Positions 24,812 through 33,830 of a DNA stretch of 64,000 nt are shown piece after piece. The translations under genes were made by a program, and so were the position numbers. The stretch's first letter is position 1. Every line of letters starts with the position of its first letter. The notes beneath the pieces are model-generated. The model did no database searches and was not told the origin of the DNA. It saw only the letters and a program-made list of their open reading frames with translations. This DNA is from JAGWBD01 sp965220615 (GTDB taxonomy: Bacteria > Chloroflexota > Anaerolineae > Aggregatilineales > Phototrophicaceae): contig CBDCQL010000001.1 of the NCBI GenBank assembly GCA_965220615.1, positions 310,001-374,000 on the forward strand. Reading direction: 5' to 3'.

Positions 24812-25869
24812 GCGCGCATCCCTGACAACGGTCGTCGTCCCGCCGCGCCCGCCTCACGGAGAGAGGCGCGCGGGCCCCGCGCCCTGCATGGCTGTCCGCG
24901 TCCACACCATCCATGCCAGCTGCGTGCGGACTGCGACGCGAGGCAGCCACCACTTCACACCCCCGACGCCTCTGCTATGCTGCTGTCCCGAATACACAGG
25001 AGCAAACCATGAACGACATGCGGGACAAGGTGGTCCTCATCACCGGCGCGACCAACGGCATCGGACGGGCGGCGGCGCTGGCCCTGGCCAAAAGGGGCGC
25101 GACGGTCGTCGTGGCCGGGCGCAGCCAGCAGCGCCTGGACGACACGCTCGCCATGATCCGCGATGAAAGCGGCAACCCGGAGGTGCATGGCCTTTTGGCA
25201 GACCTCTCCACCCAGGCCGGTGTGCGCCAGCTGGCGGAACAGTTTCAACAGGGCTTCACGCGCCTGGACGTATTGCTCAACAACGCGGGCGCTGTGTTCG
25301 GCGAGCGCGCGGAGACTGCCGACGGCTTCGAGCGAACCTTCGCGCTCAACCACCTGGGGTACTACCTGCTGACGCGGCTGTTGCTGGACATGTTGCTGGA
25401 AAGCGCGCCGGCACGCATCGTCAACGTCTCCTCGGAAGGGCATCGACGGCAGCGGTCCTACGATTTCGACAACATCGACGGCCGGGACTGGAGCATCATG
25501 GGCTTCACCGCCTATGCCCAGTCCAAACTGGCGAATATTCTGTTCACGCGCGAGTTGGCACGCCGCCTGGCGGACAGCGACGTGACGGCCAACGCGATGC
25601 ATCCCGGTGTGATCGCGACGGGATTCGGCAGCGGCATCGGCGGGCTAATGGGCCTCTTCGGCAGAGTAGTGCGGCCCTTCCTGAAGACACCCGAGCAAGG
25701 CGCGGACACGCTGATCTGGCTGGCGTCGACGCCGGAGGTCGCGGAGTCCAGCGGCGGCTACTATGACCGTCGCCGGCTGCGCGAGCCCTCTGCGGCGGCG
25801 CAGGATGACGAGGCGGCGCAGCGTCTCTGGGCGCTCAGCGCGGAGCTCTGCGGTCTGCCGGTGGACTAA
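24796..25869 (+). repeat. Duplicated segment, copy 2 (terminase 3' end, leader and SDR gene)
   Basis: Partner of 22017-23090, offset by about 2,785 bases. The leader and the SDR coding sequence are both conserved, with small indels. Confidence 0.85.
25009..25869 (+). CDS. Short-chain dehydrogenase/reductase (retinol-dehydrogenase-like), copy 2
   Basis: 286 residues from ATG 25009, the position equivalent to the copy 1 start, with the same AGGAGC ribosome site. Motifs are TGATNGIGRAAA, VLLNNAGAVF, VNVSSEGH, YAQSK and MHPGVIATGFG. Most differences from copy 1 are conservative, so both are probably functional. Its stop overlaps the convergent ilvD stop by four bases. Confidence 0.9.
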   Translation: MNDMRDKVVLITGATNGIGRAAALALAKRGATVVVAGRSQQRLDDTLAMIRDESGNPEVHGLLADLSTQAGVRQLAEQFQQGFTRLDVLLNNAGAVFGERAETADGFERTFALNHLGYYLLTRLLLDMLLESAPARIVNVSSEGHRRQRSYDFDNIDGRDWSIMGFTAYAQSKLANILFTRELARRLADSDVTANAMHPGVIATGFGSGIGGLMGLFGRVVRPFLKTPEQGADTLIWLASTPEVAESSGGYYDRRRLREPSAAAQDDEAAQRLWALSAELCGLPVD

Positions 25870-27596
25870 CGCACCTTTTCCCGCAGCGGCACGATGTTCG
25901 TCGCGGCGCCGTCGTCGGCCTGGGCCGCCGTGCGCGCGTACTTGGCCATCACGCCGGTCGTGAAGTGCGGCGCCGGCGCCTGCCACTCCGCCCGCCGCCG
26001 CGCCAGTTCAGCGTCGTCCAGCTCGACGTCAATGCTGCGCGCCTCGACGTCCACGGAGATGACGTCGCCCTCCTGCAGCAGGCCCAGCGGGCCGCCCAGC
26101 ATGGCCTCCGGCGCCACGTGGCCGATCATCAGGCCGCGCGTGCCGCCGCTGAAACGCCCGTCGGTGACCATCATCACGTCCTGCCCCAGGCCCTGACCGA
26201 CCAGCGCCGCCGTCGTCTGCAGCATCTCACGCATGCCCGGGCCGCCGACCGGCCCCTCGTAGCGGATGACGACCACGTCGCCGGGGCGGATTTCCTGGTT
26301 GTCGATGGCGACGAAAGCGTCCTCCTCGCTGTCGAAGACGCGCGCCGGGCCGCGATGCCGCAGCGGCTCGATGCCCTTGAGTTTGACCGCCGCGCCATCT
26401 GGCGCGAGGTTGCCGCGCAGCACGGTCAGGCCGCCGGTCTCTTTCAGCGGCTTGTCCAGCGACACAATGACGTCCTGGCCGGGCGTTTCCTGCGCCGCGG
26501 CCGCTTCCTCGCCGAGCGTGCGACCGGTCACCGTCGGCGTGCTGCCGTCGATCAGGCCGCCGTCGATGAGGCGCTGCGCCAGCAAACGCAGGCCGCCGGC
26601 GCGGTACATATCCAGCGCGACATAGCGACCGGTGGGACGCATGTCGGCGATGACCGGCGTGCGGCGGCTGATGGCCTCGATATCGTCCAGCGTGAACTCG
26701 ATGCCGGCCTCGCGCGCGAAGGCCAGGGTGTGCAGGATGCTGTTGGTGCTGCCGACCGTGGAGGTCGAGGCGGCGATGGAGTTCTCAAGGCTCTTGCGCG
26801 TCACCAACTGGTCGGGCCGCAGGTCCTCGGCGACGAGGCGCAAGACGATCTCGCCCGCCTGGCGCGCGACCTCGTCCTTTTGCTCGTCGACCGCCGGGAT
26901 GTCGGCGAAACCCATCGGGCAGAGGCCGAGAATCTGCGAGATGTTGGCCATGGTGTTGGCGGTGTACTGCCCGCCGCAGGCTCCCGGCCCCGGGCAGGCC
27001 ACGTCCTCGACCTGCTTGAGCCGCTCGGCCGGGATCTTGCCGGCGCTGTAGGCGCCAATGGCCTCGTAGACGCTGACGATGTCCTGCGGCTCGCCGTCGA
27101 GGTCGCCGGGCAGGATGGTGCCGCCGTAAAGCACCAGGCCGGGGATGTTGAGGCGGATCAGGCCCATGATGGTGCCGGGGATGGTCTTGTCGCAGGAGCA
27201 GAGGGCGACGATGCCGTCGAAGTAGTTGGCGCGCGTGACCAGTTCGATCGAGTCGGCGATCATCTCGCGGCTGATGAGCGAGGCCTTCATGCCGGCCGTG
27301 CCCATGGTGATGCCGTCGTTGATGGTGACTGTGTTGAACTCCAGCGGCGTGCCGCCGGCGGCGCGGATGCCCTCCTTGACCTTCGTCGCCAGGCGGCGCA
27401 GGTGGATGTTGCAGGGCCCGACCTCGGTCCAGGTGTTGGCGATGGCGATCAGCGGCTTCTCGAGGTCCTCGTCGCCGAGACCGGTGGCCTTGAACATGGC
27501 GCGGGCGCCGGCGCGGCTGACGCCTCCTACCAGTGTGCGACTGTTGCGGTTCAGCGCGCGTCCATTGACGGCGGGCGACTCGGCCATGGCGACCAT
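25866..27596 (-). CDS. ilvD: Dihydroxy-acid dehydratase (branched-chain amino acid synthesis)
   Basis: 576 residues of typical IlvD length. Iron-sulfur ligands are seen in NTWTEVGPCNIHL, VALCSCDKTIPG and CPGPGACGGQYTANTMA. Further signatures are STVGSTNSILHTLA and MVTDGRFSGGTRGLMIGHVAPE. It dehydrates 2,3-dihydroxy-isovalerate and 2,3-dihydroxy-3-methylvalerate in valine and isoleucine synthesis. It stands alone here with no other ilv genes. It is clearly distinct from the sugar-acid dehydratase at 49325. Confidence 0.95.
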   Translation of the reverse strand: MVAMAESPAVNGRALNRNSRTLVGGVSRAGARAMFKATGLGDEDLEKPLIAIANTWTEVGPCNIHLRRLATKVKEGIRAAGGTPLEFNTVTINDGITMGTAGMKASLISREMIADSIELVTRANYFDGIVALCSCDKTIPGTIMGLIRLNIPGLVLYGGTILPGDLDGEPQDIVSVYEAIGAYSAGKIPAERLKQVEDVACPGPGACGGQYTANTMANISQILGLCPMGFADIPAVDEQKDEVARQAGEIVLRLVAEDLRPDQLVTRKSLENSIAASTSTVGSTNSILHTLAFAREAGIEFTLDDIEAISRRTPVIADMRPTGRYVALDMYRAGGLRLLAQRLIDGGLIDGSTPTVTGRTLGEEAAAAQETPGQDVIVSLDKPLKETGGLTVLRGNLAPDGAAVKLKGIEPLRHRGPARVFDSEEDAFVAIDNQEIRPGDVVVIRYEGPVGGPGMREMLQTTAALVGQGLGQDVMMVTDGRFSGGTRGLMIGHVAPEAMLGGPLGLLQEGDVISVDVEARSIDVELDDAELARRRAEWQAPAPHFTTGVMAKYARTAAQADDGAATNIVPLREKVR

Positions 27597-27659
27597 CCTT
27601 TGACAGGTTTGTTTACAGGGGCGCCATTGTAGCGCAGGAAGGGGTGGCGCTCACGCCCT

Positions 27660-28165
27660 GGCCCCCCAATCCATGGGTAGGGGCGATTTACCAAATCGCA
27701 CGGGCGGGCGACATGATATGTCGCCCGTACATCATGCGCGGTGGGGGCGATGCGCGCGGGCGACATGGTATGTCGCCCCTGCTTCCGGGTCCTGCATTCG
27801 TCGCCGGGCGCGCTTACTCCCCGGCCCTTAATCCATCTGTAGGGGCGATTTATCAAATCGCCTGCCCCAACAAAGCGCGCCAGGGGTAGCGAGGGCCCGA
27901 GCCCGAAGCATCCTGCCAGGGGAAGCGAGGGCCCGGTGCCCGCGGGCGATTTTGTGTGCCTGCGGGCGACATGGTATGTCGCCCGTACATCGCCGTTGGC
28001 AAGGACGTTTTCCGAATCGCCCGCCCCCGAAATACGCTGTAGGGGCGATTTATCAAATCGCCCGTCCGGTCGTCCTGTCGCATGCGGGCGACAGGGTATG
28101 TCCCCCCTGCCACCGGATTGTGCTGTCGTCGCCGGGCGCCCTTCCCTCAGGGTGAGAGGGAGTAC
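27660..28165. repeat. Array of dispersed hairpin repeats
   Basis: The 600-base gap 27597-28197 contains at least seven units: GGGCGATTTACCAAATCGC (about 27679), GGGCGACATGATATGTCGCCC (27705), GGGCGACATGGTATGTCGCCC (27760 and 27965), GGGCGATTTATCAAATCGCC (27843 and 28042) and a diverged GGGCGACAGGGTATGTCCCCC (28086). Interspersed are GGTAGCGAGGGCCCG and GCCCGAAGCATCCTG motifs and a CCCTTCCCTCAGGG unit (28139). It is the largest cluster in the window and has no gene. Confidence 0.88.
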
Positions 28166-28197
28166 TACCTGGCTGCCAGGGACAGGCAGATTGGTCT

Positions 28198-29076
28198 TCA
28201 GCCGCGGATGGCGCCGCGCGTCAGGCCGGCGATGATCTGCCGCTGCATCAGCACGAAAATGACGAGGATGGGCACGGTGCTGAGGAAGGAGGCGGCCATA
28301 ATCGCGCCGACCTCGACGTCGTAGGGCCCGTCCATGGTGGCGATGCCGATGGAGAGCAGGTACTTGCTTGAATCGTGCAACACGATCAGCGGCCAGAGGA
28401 AGTCGTTCCAGGTCTGCACGAAGGTCAGGATGGCGACCACGCCCAGACCCGGGCGCACCAGCGGCAGGACGATGCGGTGAAAAATACCGGCTTCGGAGGC
28501 GCCGTCAATGCGCGCGGCGTCCAGCAACTCGTCCGGCACCGACTCCGTATACTGGCGCATGAGAAAGATGTTAAAGGCGCTGACCAGACCGGGCACGATG
28601 ATGGCGAGGTAGCTGTCCACCCAGCCGAAGTCCGCCATCATGACGAAGAGCGGGATCAACAGCACGTGGAAGGGCAGAATCAACGTGGCGAGCACGGTGA
28701 AGAAAAGGAAACGCTTGAAGCGGAAGTTGAACTTGGCGAAGGCATAACCGGCGGCGGCAGCAAAATATACGCCAAGCAGGGTGCGCAGCCCGGCCACCCA
28801 AATGGTGTTGCCGTACCAGCGCACGAATTCCGTGTCGTTGAAGAGCTTCAGGTAGTTGGCGTCGGTCCACTCGCGCGGGAAGATGGTAACGGGCAGCGAG
28901 TACAACTCGCCCTGGGTGCGAAAGGACGCCGTCACCATATAGATATAGGGAATAACAGTGAGCAGAACGCCAAAAATGACCAGGGCATTGAGCACGACGA
29001 TCTTCGATGGAGAGTGCCGCTCGCCACCACTGGTGATGCGCGTTTCAGTCCGGAGGATGCGCGTCAGGGTGCCCAT
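28198..29076 (-). CDS. Sugar ABC transporter permease (MalG-type)
   Basis: 292 residues with six predicted membrane segments. The cytoplasmic coupling motif reads ELLDAARIDGASEAGIFHRIVLPLVRPGLG, the EAA loop of carbohydrate permeases. The C-terminus QRQIIAGLTRGAIRG is the usual MalG ending. It is the last gene of a binding-protein, MalF, MalG order (minus strand); no ATPase is encoded nearby, so a shared MsmK-like ATPase is expected. Confidence 0.92.
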   Translation of the reverse strand: MGTLTRILRTETRITSGGERHSPSKIVVLNALVIFGVLLTVIPYIYMVTASFRTQGELYSLPVTIFPREWTDANYLKLFNDTEFVRWYGNTIWVAGLRTLLGVYFAAAAGYAFAKFNFRFKRFLFFTVLATLILPFHVLLIPLFVMMADFGWVDSYLAIIVPGLVSAFNIFLMRQYTESVPDELLDAARIDGASEAGIFHRIVLPLVRPGLGVVAILTFVQTWNDFLWPLIVLHDSSKYLLSIGIATMDGPYDVEVGAIMAASFLSTVPILVIFVLMQRQIIAGLTRGAIRG

Positions 29077-29091
29077 GGTCTCAACAGAACA

Positions 29092-30039
29092 CTAGACCTT
29101 CCACAAGCGAATGAGCAGCAACTGGACGGCGGTGATGGCGAGGATGATGAGTGTCAGCAGGTAGCCGATGGCGGAGGCGTAGCCCATGCGCGTGTTGTCG
29201 CGGAAGCCCATGAAAAAGAGGTACATCAGGGGGAAGAGACCGGCATCCAGGGGGCCGGAACCGCTTTCGAAGAGCAGGTAAGGCTGCGAAAAGAGACTGA
29301 AGGAGCCGATTGAGCCGGTCAGAATGACGAAGATGAAAATCGGTCGCAGGAAAGGCAGGGTCACGTTGCGGAAGAGTTGCCAGCCGTTTGCGCCGTCGAT
29401 GCGCGCGGCTTCCTTCAATTCCTCCGGCACCGCCTGCAAGCCGGCGAGGAAGTAGAGCGAATGATGCCCCACCCAGGTCCACAGACCAAGGACGATGAGC
29501 GAAGGCATGGCGAGGTCCTTGCTTAGCCAGAAGACCGGCTCCACGCCAAAATGGGCCAGCAGGCCATTTAGCAGACCGTAACTTTGTTTGAAATAGATGA
29601 GTGTAAAAATCCAGGCGACCACAATGGCCGAGGTGATGTAGGGCGCGAAGAAGGCGAGGCGCGCCATGGTCTTGAAGCGCACCACGGCCGAATTGAGCGC
29701 CAGGGCCACGGCCAGCGCCAGCGGCATCTGCAGGAAGGCGGTGCCAATGGCAAATTCGGCGCCATTGACAATGGCCGTACGAAAGCGTTTGTCCTTCGTC
29801 AGCAGGCGCTCGTAGTTGGCCAGGCCGACATATTCGCGCTCGGACTGCATGCCGCGCGCCTTGTGGAAACTGAGACGAAAGGAATCGATCGCCGGCCAGG
29901 CGGTGAAGACCACGAGGGTGATCAGAAAGGGGATGAGCAGCACGTAGGGGAACAAACGTCGTTCATGGCGTGACCACCAGCCACCGATGCGCGGCTGCCG
30001 CGTTTGGAGTGACGATAGTCCTGCGCTGGCTGTGCCCAT
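29092..30039 (-). CDS. Sugar ABC transporter permease (MalF-type)
   Basis: 315 residues from ATG 30039; the longer upstream frame overlaps the binding-protein gene and is rejected. Six membrane segments are seen, starting FPYVLLIPFLITLVVFTAWP. The EAA loop is ELKEAARIDGANGWQLFRNVTLPFLRP. It forms the heterodimeric channel with the 28198-29076 product. Confidence 0.92.
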   Translation of the reverse strand: MGTASAGLSSLQTRQPRIGGWWSRHERRLFPYVLLIPFLITLVVFTAWPAIDSFRLSFHKARGMQSEREYVGLANYERLLTKDKRFRTAIVNGAEFAIGTAFLQMPLALAVALALNSAVVRFKTMARLAFFAPYITSAIVVAWIFTLIYFKQSYGLLNGLLAHFGVEPVFWLSKDLAMPSLIVLGLWTWVGHHSLYFLAGLQAVPEELKEAARIDGANGWQLFRNVTLPFLRPIFIFVILTGSIGSFSLFSQPYLLFESGSGPLDAGLFPLMYLFFMGFRDNTRMGYASAIGYLLTLIILAITAVQLLLIRLWKV

Positions 30040-30106
30040 GCCGGTCTCCCCGGACGAAGTCCGTTGTGGCAGGAGCGTTCGCCCCTGCCACAACGGACTG
30101 TGCGGC

Positions 30107-31408
30107 CTACTTGTTGAATTCGAAGTCGTCGACGGCGTCCACCAGTGCCGTGGCCGGGTCGGCGTCCTCCAGCATGACGCCCTGCACGGCGATGCGGGCC
30201 AGGGAGTCGATGAGCAGCGACCAGTAGTTGTCGATGATGGCCGGCGCCATGGCCTCGGCGGCTGTGGCGATGAACTCGGCGGGCTTTTGGCCACTGAAGT
30301 AATCGTCAGTACGATAGAGTTCTTCCGCATCCCAGGCCGGTTTGTAGGAGGGGAAGAGGTTCATGCGGCGGAAGGCCAGCAGCGAACCCTCGACGGTCAG
30401 GTTGGCCTCGCGGATGAAGTCCCAGGCGGTATCGGCAATTTCGCTGGCGGCGGTGATGCACATGCCGGTGCCGCCGCGCGGCACAGTCAAATGGCCGCCC
30501 TCCGCCCAGACGGGCAGGAAACGCATCTTCCACTTGCCGGCGAGATCGGGGGCGCGCTGTTTCATGAAGCCCTGGTACCAGGGGGCGCCCCAGATGGTGA
30601 CGTAGGCGCCCTCGTTCATCAGCGCGTACTGGGCAACACCTGCGCCCTGTTCAACATAGACACCGCTGTCCAGTTGCGCCTTCTGCCAGGCAAGCACCTC
30701 CGCGGCAAGCGGGTCCTCGTGCACCAGGACGTTGCCTTCCGAATCGAAGAACTGGCCGCCGGCCTGATGGTACTGGATGAAGAAATCGGACCAGTTCTGC
30801 GTCTGGACCGGGAAGAGACCGGCACCGGCATCCCGTACGGCCGGGCCAAGCTGGTCTACAAAGTCCTGCCAGGTCTCGGGACCCTCGGCATCGAGACCCA
30901 TTTCCTCGAAGAGATCGTGACGATAGTAGAGCAGCACCGGGTTGACCTCGTTGCCGATGCCAAAAATACGGTCCCGCACCGTCCAGGTCTTGGTGCCCGA
31001 GACGATGGTGAGGTCGTTGAGCTGGTCCCCGAGGCGGTCATCAAGGGGAACAAAGGGTTCATTATCGGGGTCGTGCATGAATTGACCAAGGCGGCCGGTG
31101 CCGACGTCGACGATATCCGGGATGCCGGTGCCGCCGGCGAAGACCGCATGCAGCTTGGGCCACAGATCGTTGTGGGGCGTGATTTCAACGTTGACGGCGA
31201 CGTTGGGGTAGGCAGGAGACCAGAGTTCCTCAATGAAGTTGCCCATCCACTCGTGACGGTTGGTGGCGAAGTTCCACATGTTAAGGACGATCTCGTCCTG
31301 CTGAGGCGCGGAAGCCGAGACGGCCCCGGCCACAGGCGCCAGCGTCGCAGCGGCCGTGGCCCCGGCAGCGCCTCGCAGGAAATCACGACGACTTAGTTTT
31401 GCGGACAT
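30107..31408 (-). CDS. Sugar ABC transporter substrate-binding protein with Tat signal
   Basis: 433 residues. A twin-arginine motif SRRDFLRGA is followed by an Ala-rich hydrophobic stretch, so it is exported folded or as a Tat-dependent lipoprotein-like anchor (no lipobox Cys seen). The family-1 binding-protein fold is shown by VLNMWNFATNRHEW, GIPDIVDVGTGRLGQF, GPETWQDFVDQLG and a GAYVTIWGAPWYQGF segment. A GGAAGGAGC ribosome site precedes the start. The ligand is presumably an oligosaccharide. Confidence 0.9.
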   Translation of the reverse strand: MSAKLSRRDFLRGAAGATAAATLAPVAGAVSASAPQQDEIVLNMWNFATNRHEWMGNFIEELWSPAYPNVAVNVEITPHNDLWPKLHAVFAGGTGIPDIVDVGTGRLGQFMHDPDNEPFVPLDDRLGDQLNDLTIVSGTKTWTVRDRIFGIGNEVNPVLLYYRHDLFEEMGLDAEGPETWQDFVDQLGPAVRDAGAGLFPVQTQNWSDFFIQYHQAGGQFFDSEGNVLVHEDPLAAEVLAWQKAQLDSGVYVEQGAGVAQYALMNEGAYVTIWGAPWYQGFMKQRAPDLAGKWKMRFLPVWAEGGHLTVPRGGTGMCITAASEIADTAWDFIREANLTVEGSLLAFRRMNLFPSYKPAWDAEELYRTDDYFSGQKPAEFIATAAEAMAPAIIDNYWSLLIDSLARIAVQGVMLEDADPATALVDAVDDFEFNK

Positions 31409-31523
31409 TTCTTGCTCCTTCCTGTAAGATTCGAACGTTTGCTGTCTTTCACGACCGACGACGAATGTAGCACAGTCGCTTGTTTCACCATACTCCGGGT
31501 GTCGTTCGCACGCATGCAGACGC

Positions 31524-32297
31524 TCAGCCGCTCACGGCGCCGGGCTGCGGCGCCGCTTGACGTTCCCCGTTGAGCAGCAGCGGAATGGCCTGGTTCCAGT
31601 AGTCGTCGCCGGACTTGTTCATGATCGGCTCGGCCGAGTACTGCGCCAGGTAGACGCGGCGCATGCGGTCCGTCGTGTTGGGGCCACTGCGATGGAAGGT
31701 GCGGCTGCTGAAGGCCACGATGCTGCCCGCCGGCACCAGCGCCGCGACGCCGGGATCATCGCCATGGTAGCCGACCTTGTCATTGGAGTTGTCCTCGACG
31801 CGGTGATCGAAGAGGTCGTCCGGCTGCATGCCGGCGCGCTCGTAGGGCAGTACGTACACCGTGCCGTTCTCGACCGTCATGTCGTCCAGCGAGCACCAGC
31901 AGGAGAGGTAGGGCCGGTGGTAGTGGCCGATGTAGCCGGAGTCCTGGTGCCAGGCGAACTTCATGCCGCGTTCCGCCGCCTTGACGACGTATTGCTCGTG
32001 AAAGAGATAGACGTCCTCGCCCAGCGTGGCCCGCCCGACTTCGGCCATCAGGTCGCCGAAGAGAAAGCCGCTGATGGCCGGGCTGGTACGCCATTCGTTA
32101 CTGATGAAGTAACGCTGGCGGTAGTGGCTGATGCCGTCCGTCGTGATGCCTTTGGCCTCCATTCTTGCGTCCCGTTCGGCCAGCAGGCGGCCGCATTCCT
32201 CGCGCAGGCCATCCAGCACCGCTTCCGGGATCACCCCTTCGAGAATGAAGTAACCCTCGCGCCGGTATTGTTCGCGCTGTGCATCCGTGACCAACAT
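31524..32297 (-). CDS. Phytanoyl-CoA dioxygenase (PhyH)-family protein
   Basis: 257 residues. The iron-binding facial triad is visible as His-x-Asp in WHQDSGYIGHYH and a distal His in SRTFHRSGPN; Arg for 2-oxoglutarate is in NTTDRMRRVYL. Such non-haem Fe(II)/2-oxoglutarate dioxygenases hydroxylate small molecules; sequence does not give the substrate. Its position just upstream of the sugar ABC cassette on the same strand may mean shared transcription. Confidence 0.88.
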   Translation of the reverse strand: MLVTDAQREQYRREGYFILEGVIPEAVLDGLREECGRLLAERDARMEAKGITTDGISHYRQRYFISNEWRTSPAISGFLFGDLMAEVGRATLGEDVYLFHEQYVVKAAERGMKFAWHQDSGYIGHYHRPYLSCWCSLDDMTVENGTVYVLPYERAGMQPDDLFDHRVEDNSNDKVGYHGDDPGVAALVPAGSIVAFSSRTFHRSGPNTTDRMRRVYLAQYSAEPIMNKSGDDYWNQAIPLLLNGERQAAPQPGAVSG

Positions 32298-32387
32298 GAA
32301 AGCAACATCTCCGTCTCTCGTGTTGACCCCTGAACAGGCACAAGAATAGCAGTTTTTGCCCGGGGCGCTACGGGTTGTTGGGCAGCT

Positions 32388-33761
32388 TCACGCCGGCTCC
32401 GGCACCCGCATGTGTCGCAGGGGAGCGCGCAGGTGGCCGGGCCAGATGCGCAGGAGGCCGAAGCAACTGCGCAGGGCCAGCCAGAGCAGGAGCGCCAGCC
32501 AGACCAGCAGGAAGGCCTGCGGCGCGGTGGTATCCGTCAGCAGCAACGCGGCCCCGGCGATCGCGGTGGAGACGAGCATGCCGTTGCGCAGCCAGGCGTA
32601 GTCGCCCGTGCCCCAGTGGATGCCGTCGGTGACGAAGGCCAGCGCGGCCAGGGGCAGGGTCAGCGCGGCGACCAGCCAGGCGGACATGAAGGCCGTCGTG
32701 GCTTCCGGCGGCACGAAGGCCTCCAGCACCAGGGAGGTCGCCAGCAGGCTGAGCAGGCAAAGCGCCACGCCGGTCGCCAGGCCCTGCAGAATGGTGACGG
32801 CGGCGGCCCGGCGCGCATGGCGCAGCTGCGCCGCGCCGAAGAAAAAGCCGACCAGGCTCTGGGCGCAGGTGCCGAAGGCGTCCGCCAGCCAGCTGCCGAA
32901 GAGCCACAGGGTGCGCATGGCCTGGTGGGCCGCGCCGGCCTCGGGGCCGATCTGGTTGGCGACGCGCGTCGAAAGCATCAGGAAGATGGTCAGCAGGCCG
33001 CTGCGCACCACGAGGTCGCGGCCGGCCCGCAGCAGGACCTGGATGTCGTGGCGGTCCAGATGCCAGCAGAGGCCGGGTCGCCGCCGCAAGTGGCGCAGCA
33101 GCATGGCCAGGCCCAGATACTGCGCGATGACGCTGGCCAGCGCCGCGCCGGTCACGCCCAGGGCCGGCAGCGGCCCGACGCCGTAGATGAGCGGCAGGTC
33201 CAGCACGATGTTGATCAGGTTGACCACCACGGCGATCCGCAGCGGCGTGCGCATGTCCTGCAGGCCGCGCAGCGCGCCGAAGCCGACCATCGTCAGCAGC
33301 ACGGCCGGCGCGCCCAGCAGACGCAGCCGAATGTAATCGACGGCCAGGTCATGGACCTCGGGCGCCGCGCCCATGAATTGCGCCAGCAGGTCCGGGCCGA
33401 TCAGACCGGCCAGCAGCATCAAGGTGCCGGCGATACCGGCCAGCAGCAGGCCCAGGCTGGCGATCTCGCGGGCGTGGAGCAGCTGGCCGCGCCCCAGGGC
33501 CTGCGCCACCTCGGTCATGGTGCTGATGCCGAGAAAGTAGAAGAGCCACAGCAGCAGTGAAATGGCCGCGCCGCCCACGCCCAGGGCCGCCAGCGGCGGC
33601 GCGCCGAGGCGCGCCACGAAGGCCGTATCGACCAGGCCGGTGAGGGGCTCGGCGATCTGCGAGATGACGACCGGCAGAGTCAGCGCGAGCACCGTGCGCC
33701 GGGGCCGGGTCAGAAAGGGATGTTGCGCAACTGCGTTCACAGGCAGGCCGGGTGTTGACAC
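32388..33761 (-). CDS. MATE-family efflux transporter (DinF-like)
   Basis: 457 residues with about 12 membrane segments in two similar halves. The N-terminal PVVISQIAEPLTGLVDTAFVARLG is the MATE signature, and RDLVVRSGLLTIFLMLSTRVANQIG starts the second half. It resembles the DinF branch, which in E. coli lies beside lexA and is part of the SOS response. It exports cationic or antimicrobial compounds using sodium or proton gradients. Divergent from the M3 peptidase. Confidence 0.9.
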   Translation of the reverse strand: MSTPGLPVNAVAQHPFLTRPRRTVLALTLPVVISQIAEPLTGLVDTAFVARLGAPPLAALGVGGAAISLLLWLFYFLGISTMTEVAQALGRGQLLHAREIASLGLLLAGIAGTLMLLAGLIGPDLLAQFMGAAPEVHDLAVDYIRLRLLGAPAVLLTMVGFGALRGLQDMRTPLRIAVVVNLINIVLDLPLIYGVGPLPALGVTGAALASVIAQYLGLAMLLRHLRRRPGLCWHLDRHDIQVLLRAGRDLVVRSGLLTIFLMLSTRVANQIGPEAGAAHQAMRTLWLFGSWLADAFGTCAQSLVGFFFGAAQLRHARRAAAVTILQGLATGVALCLLSLLATSLVLEAFVPPEATTAFMSAWLVAALTLPLAALAFVTDGIHWGTGDYAWLRNGMLVSTAIAGAALLLTDTTAPQAFLLVWLALLLWLALRSCFGLLRIWPGHLRAPLRHMRVPEPA

Positions 33762-33830
33762 TGACGCGAGTTTTCAGCACTATCGCCCTTCTGTCAACAG
33801 CACCAATGCCCGCCGACAAGGGAGACCCCC

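Noticed and set aside
25965..27632. A 555-residue plus-strand frame opposite ilvD
   Set aside because: Antisense to ilvD; His/Asp/Gln-rich without motifs.
27597..28197. Open frames encoding phrases such as YGRHTMSP and DLINRPYS
   Set aside because: These are translations of the hairpin repeats and recur at every repeat cluster in any frame.
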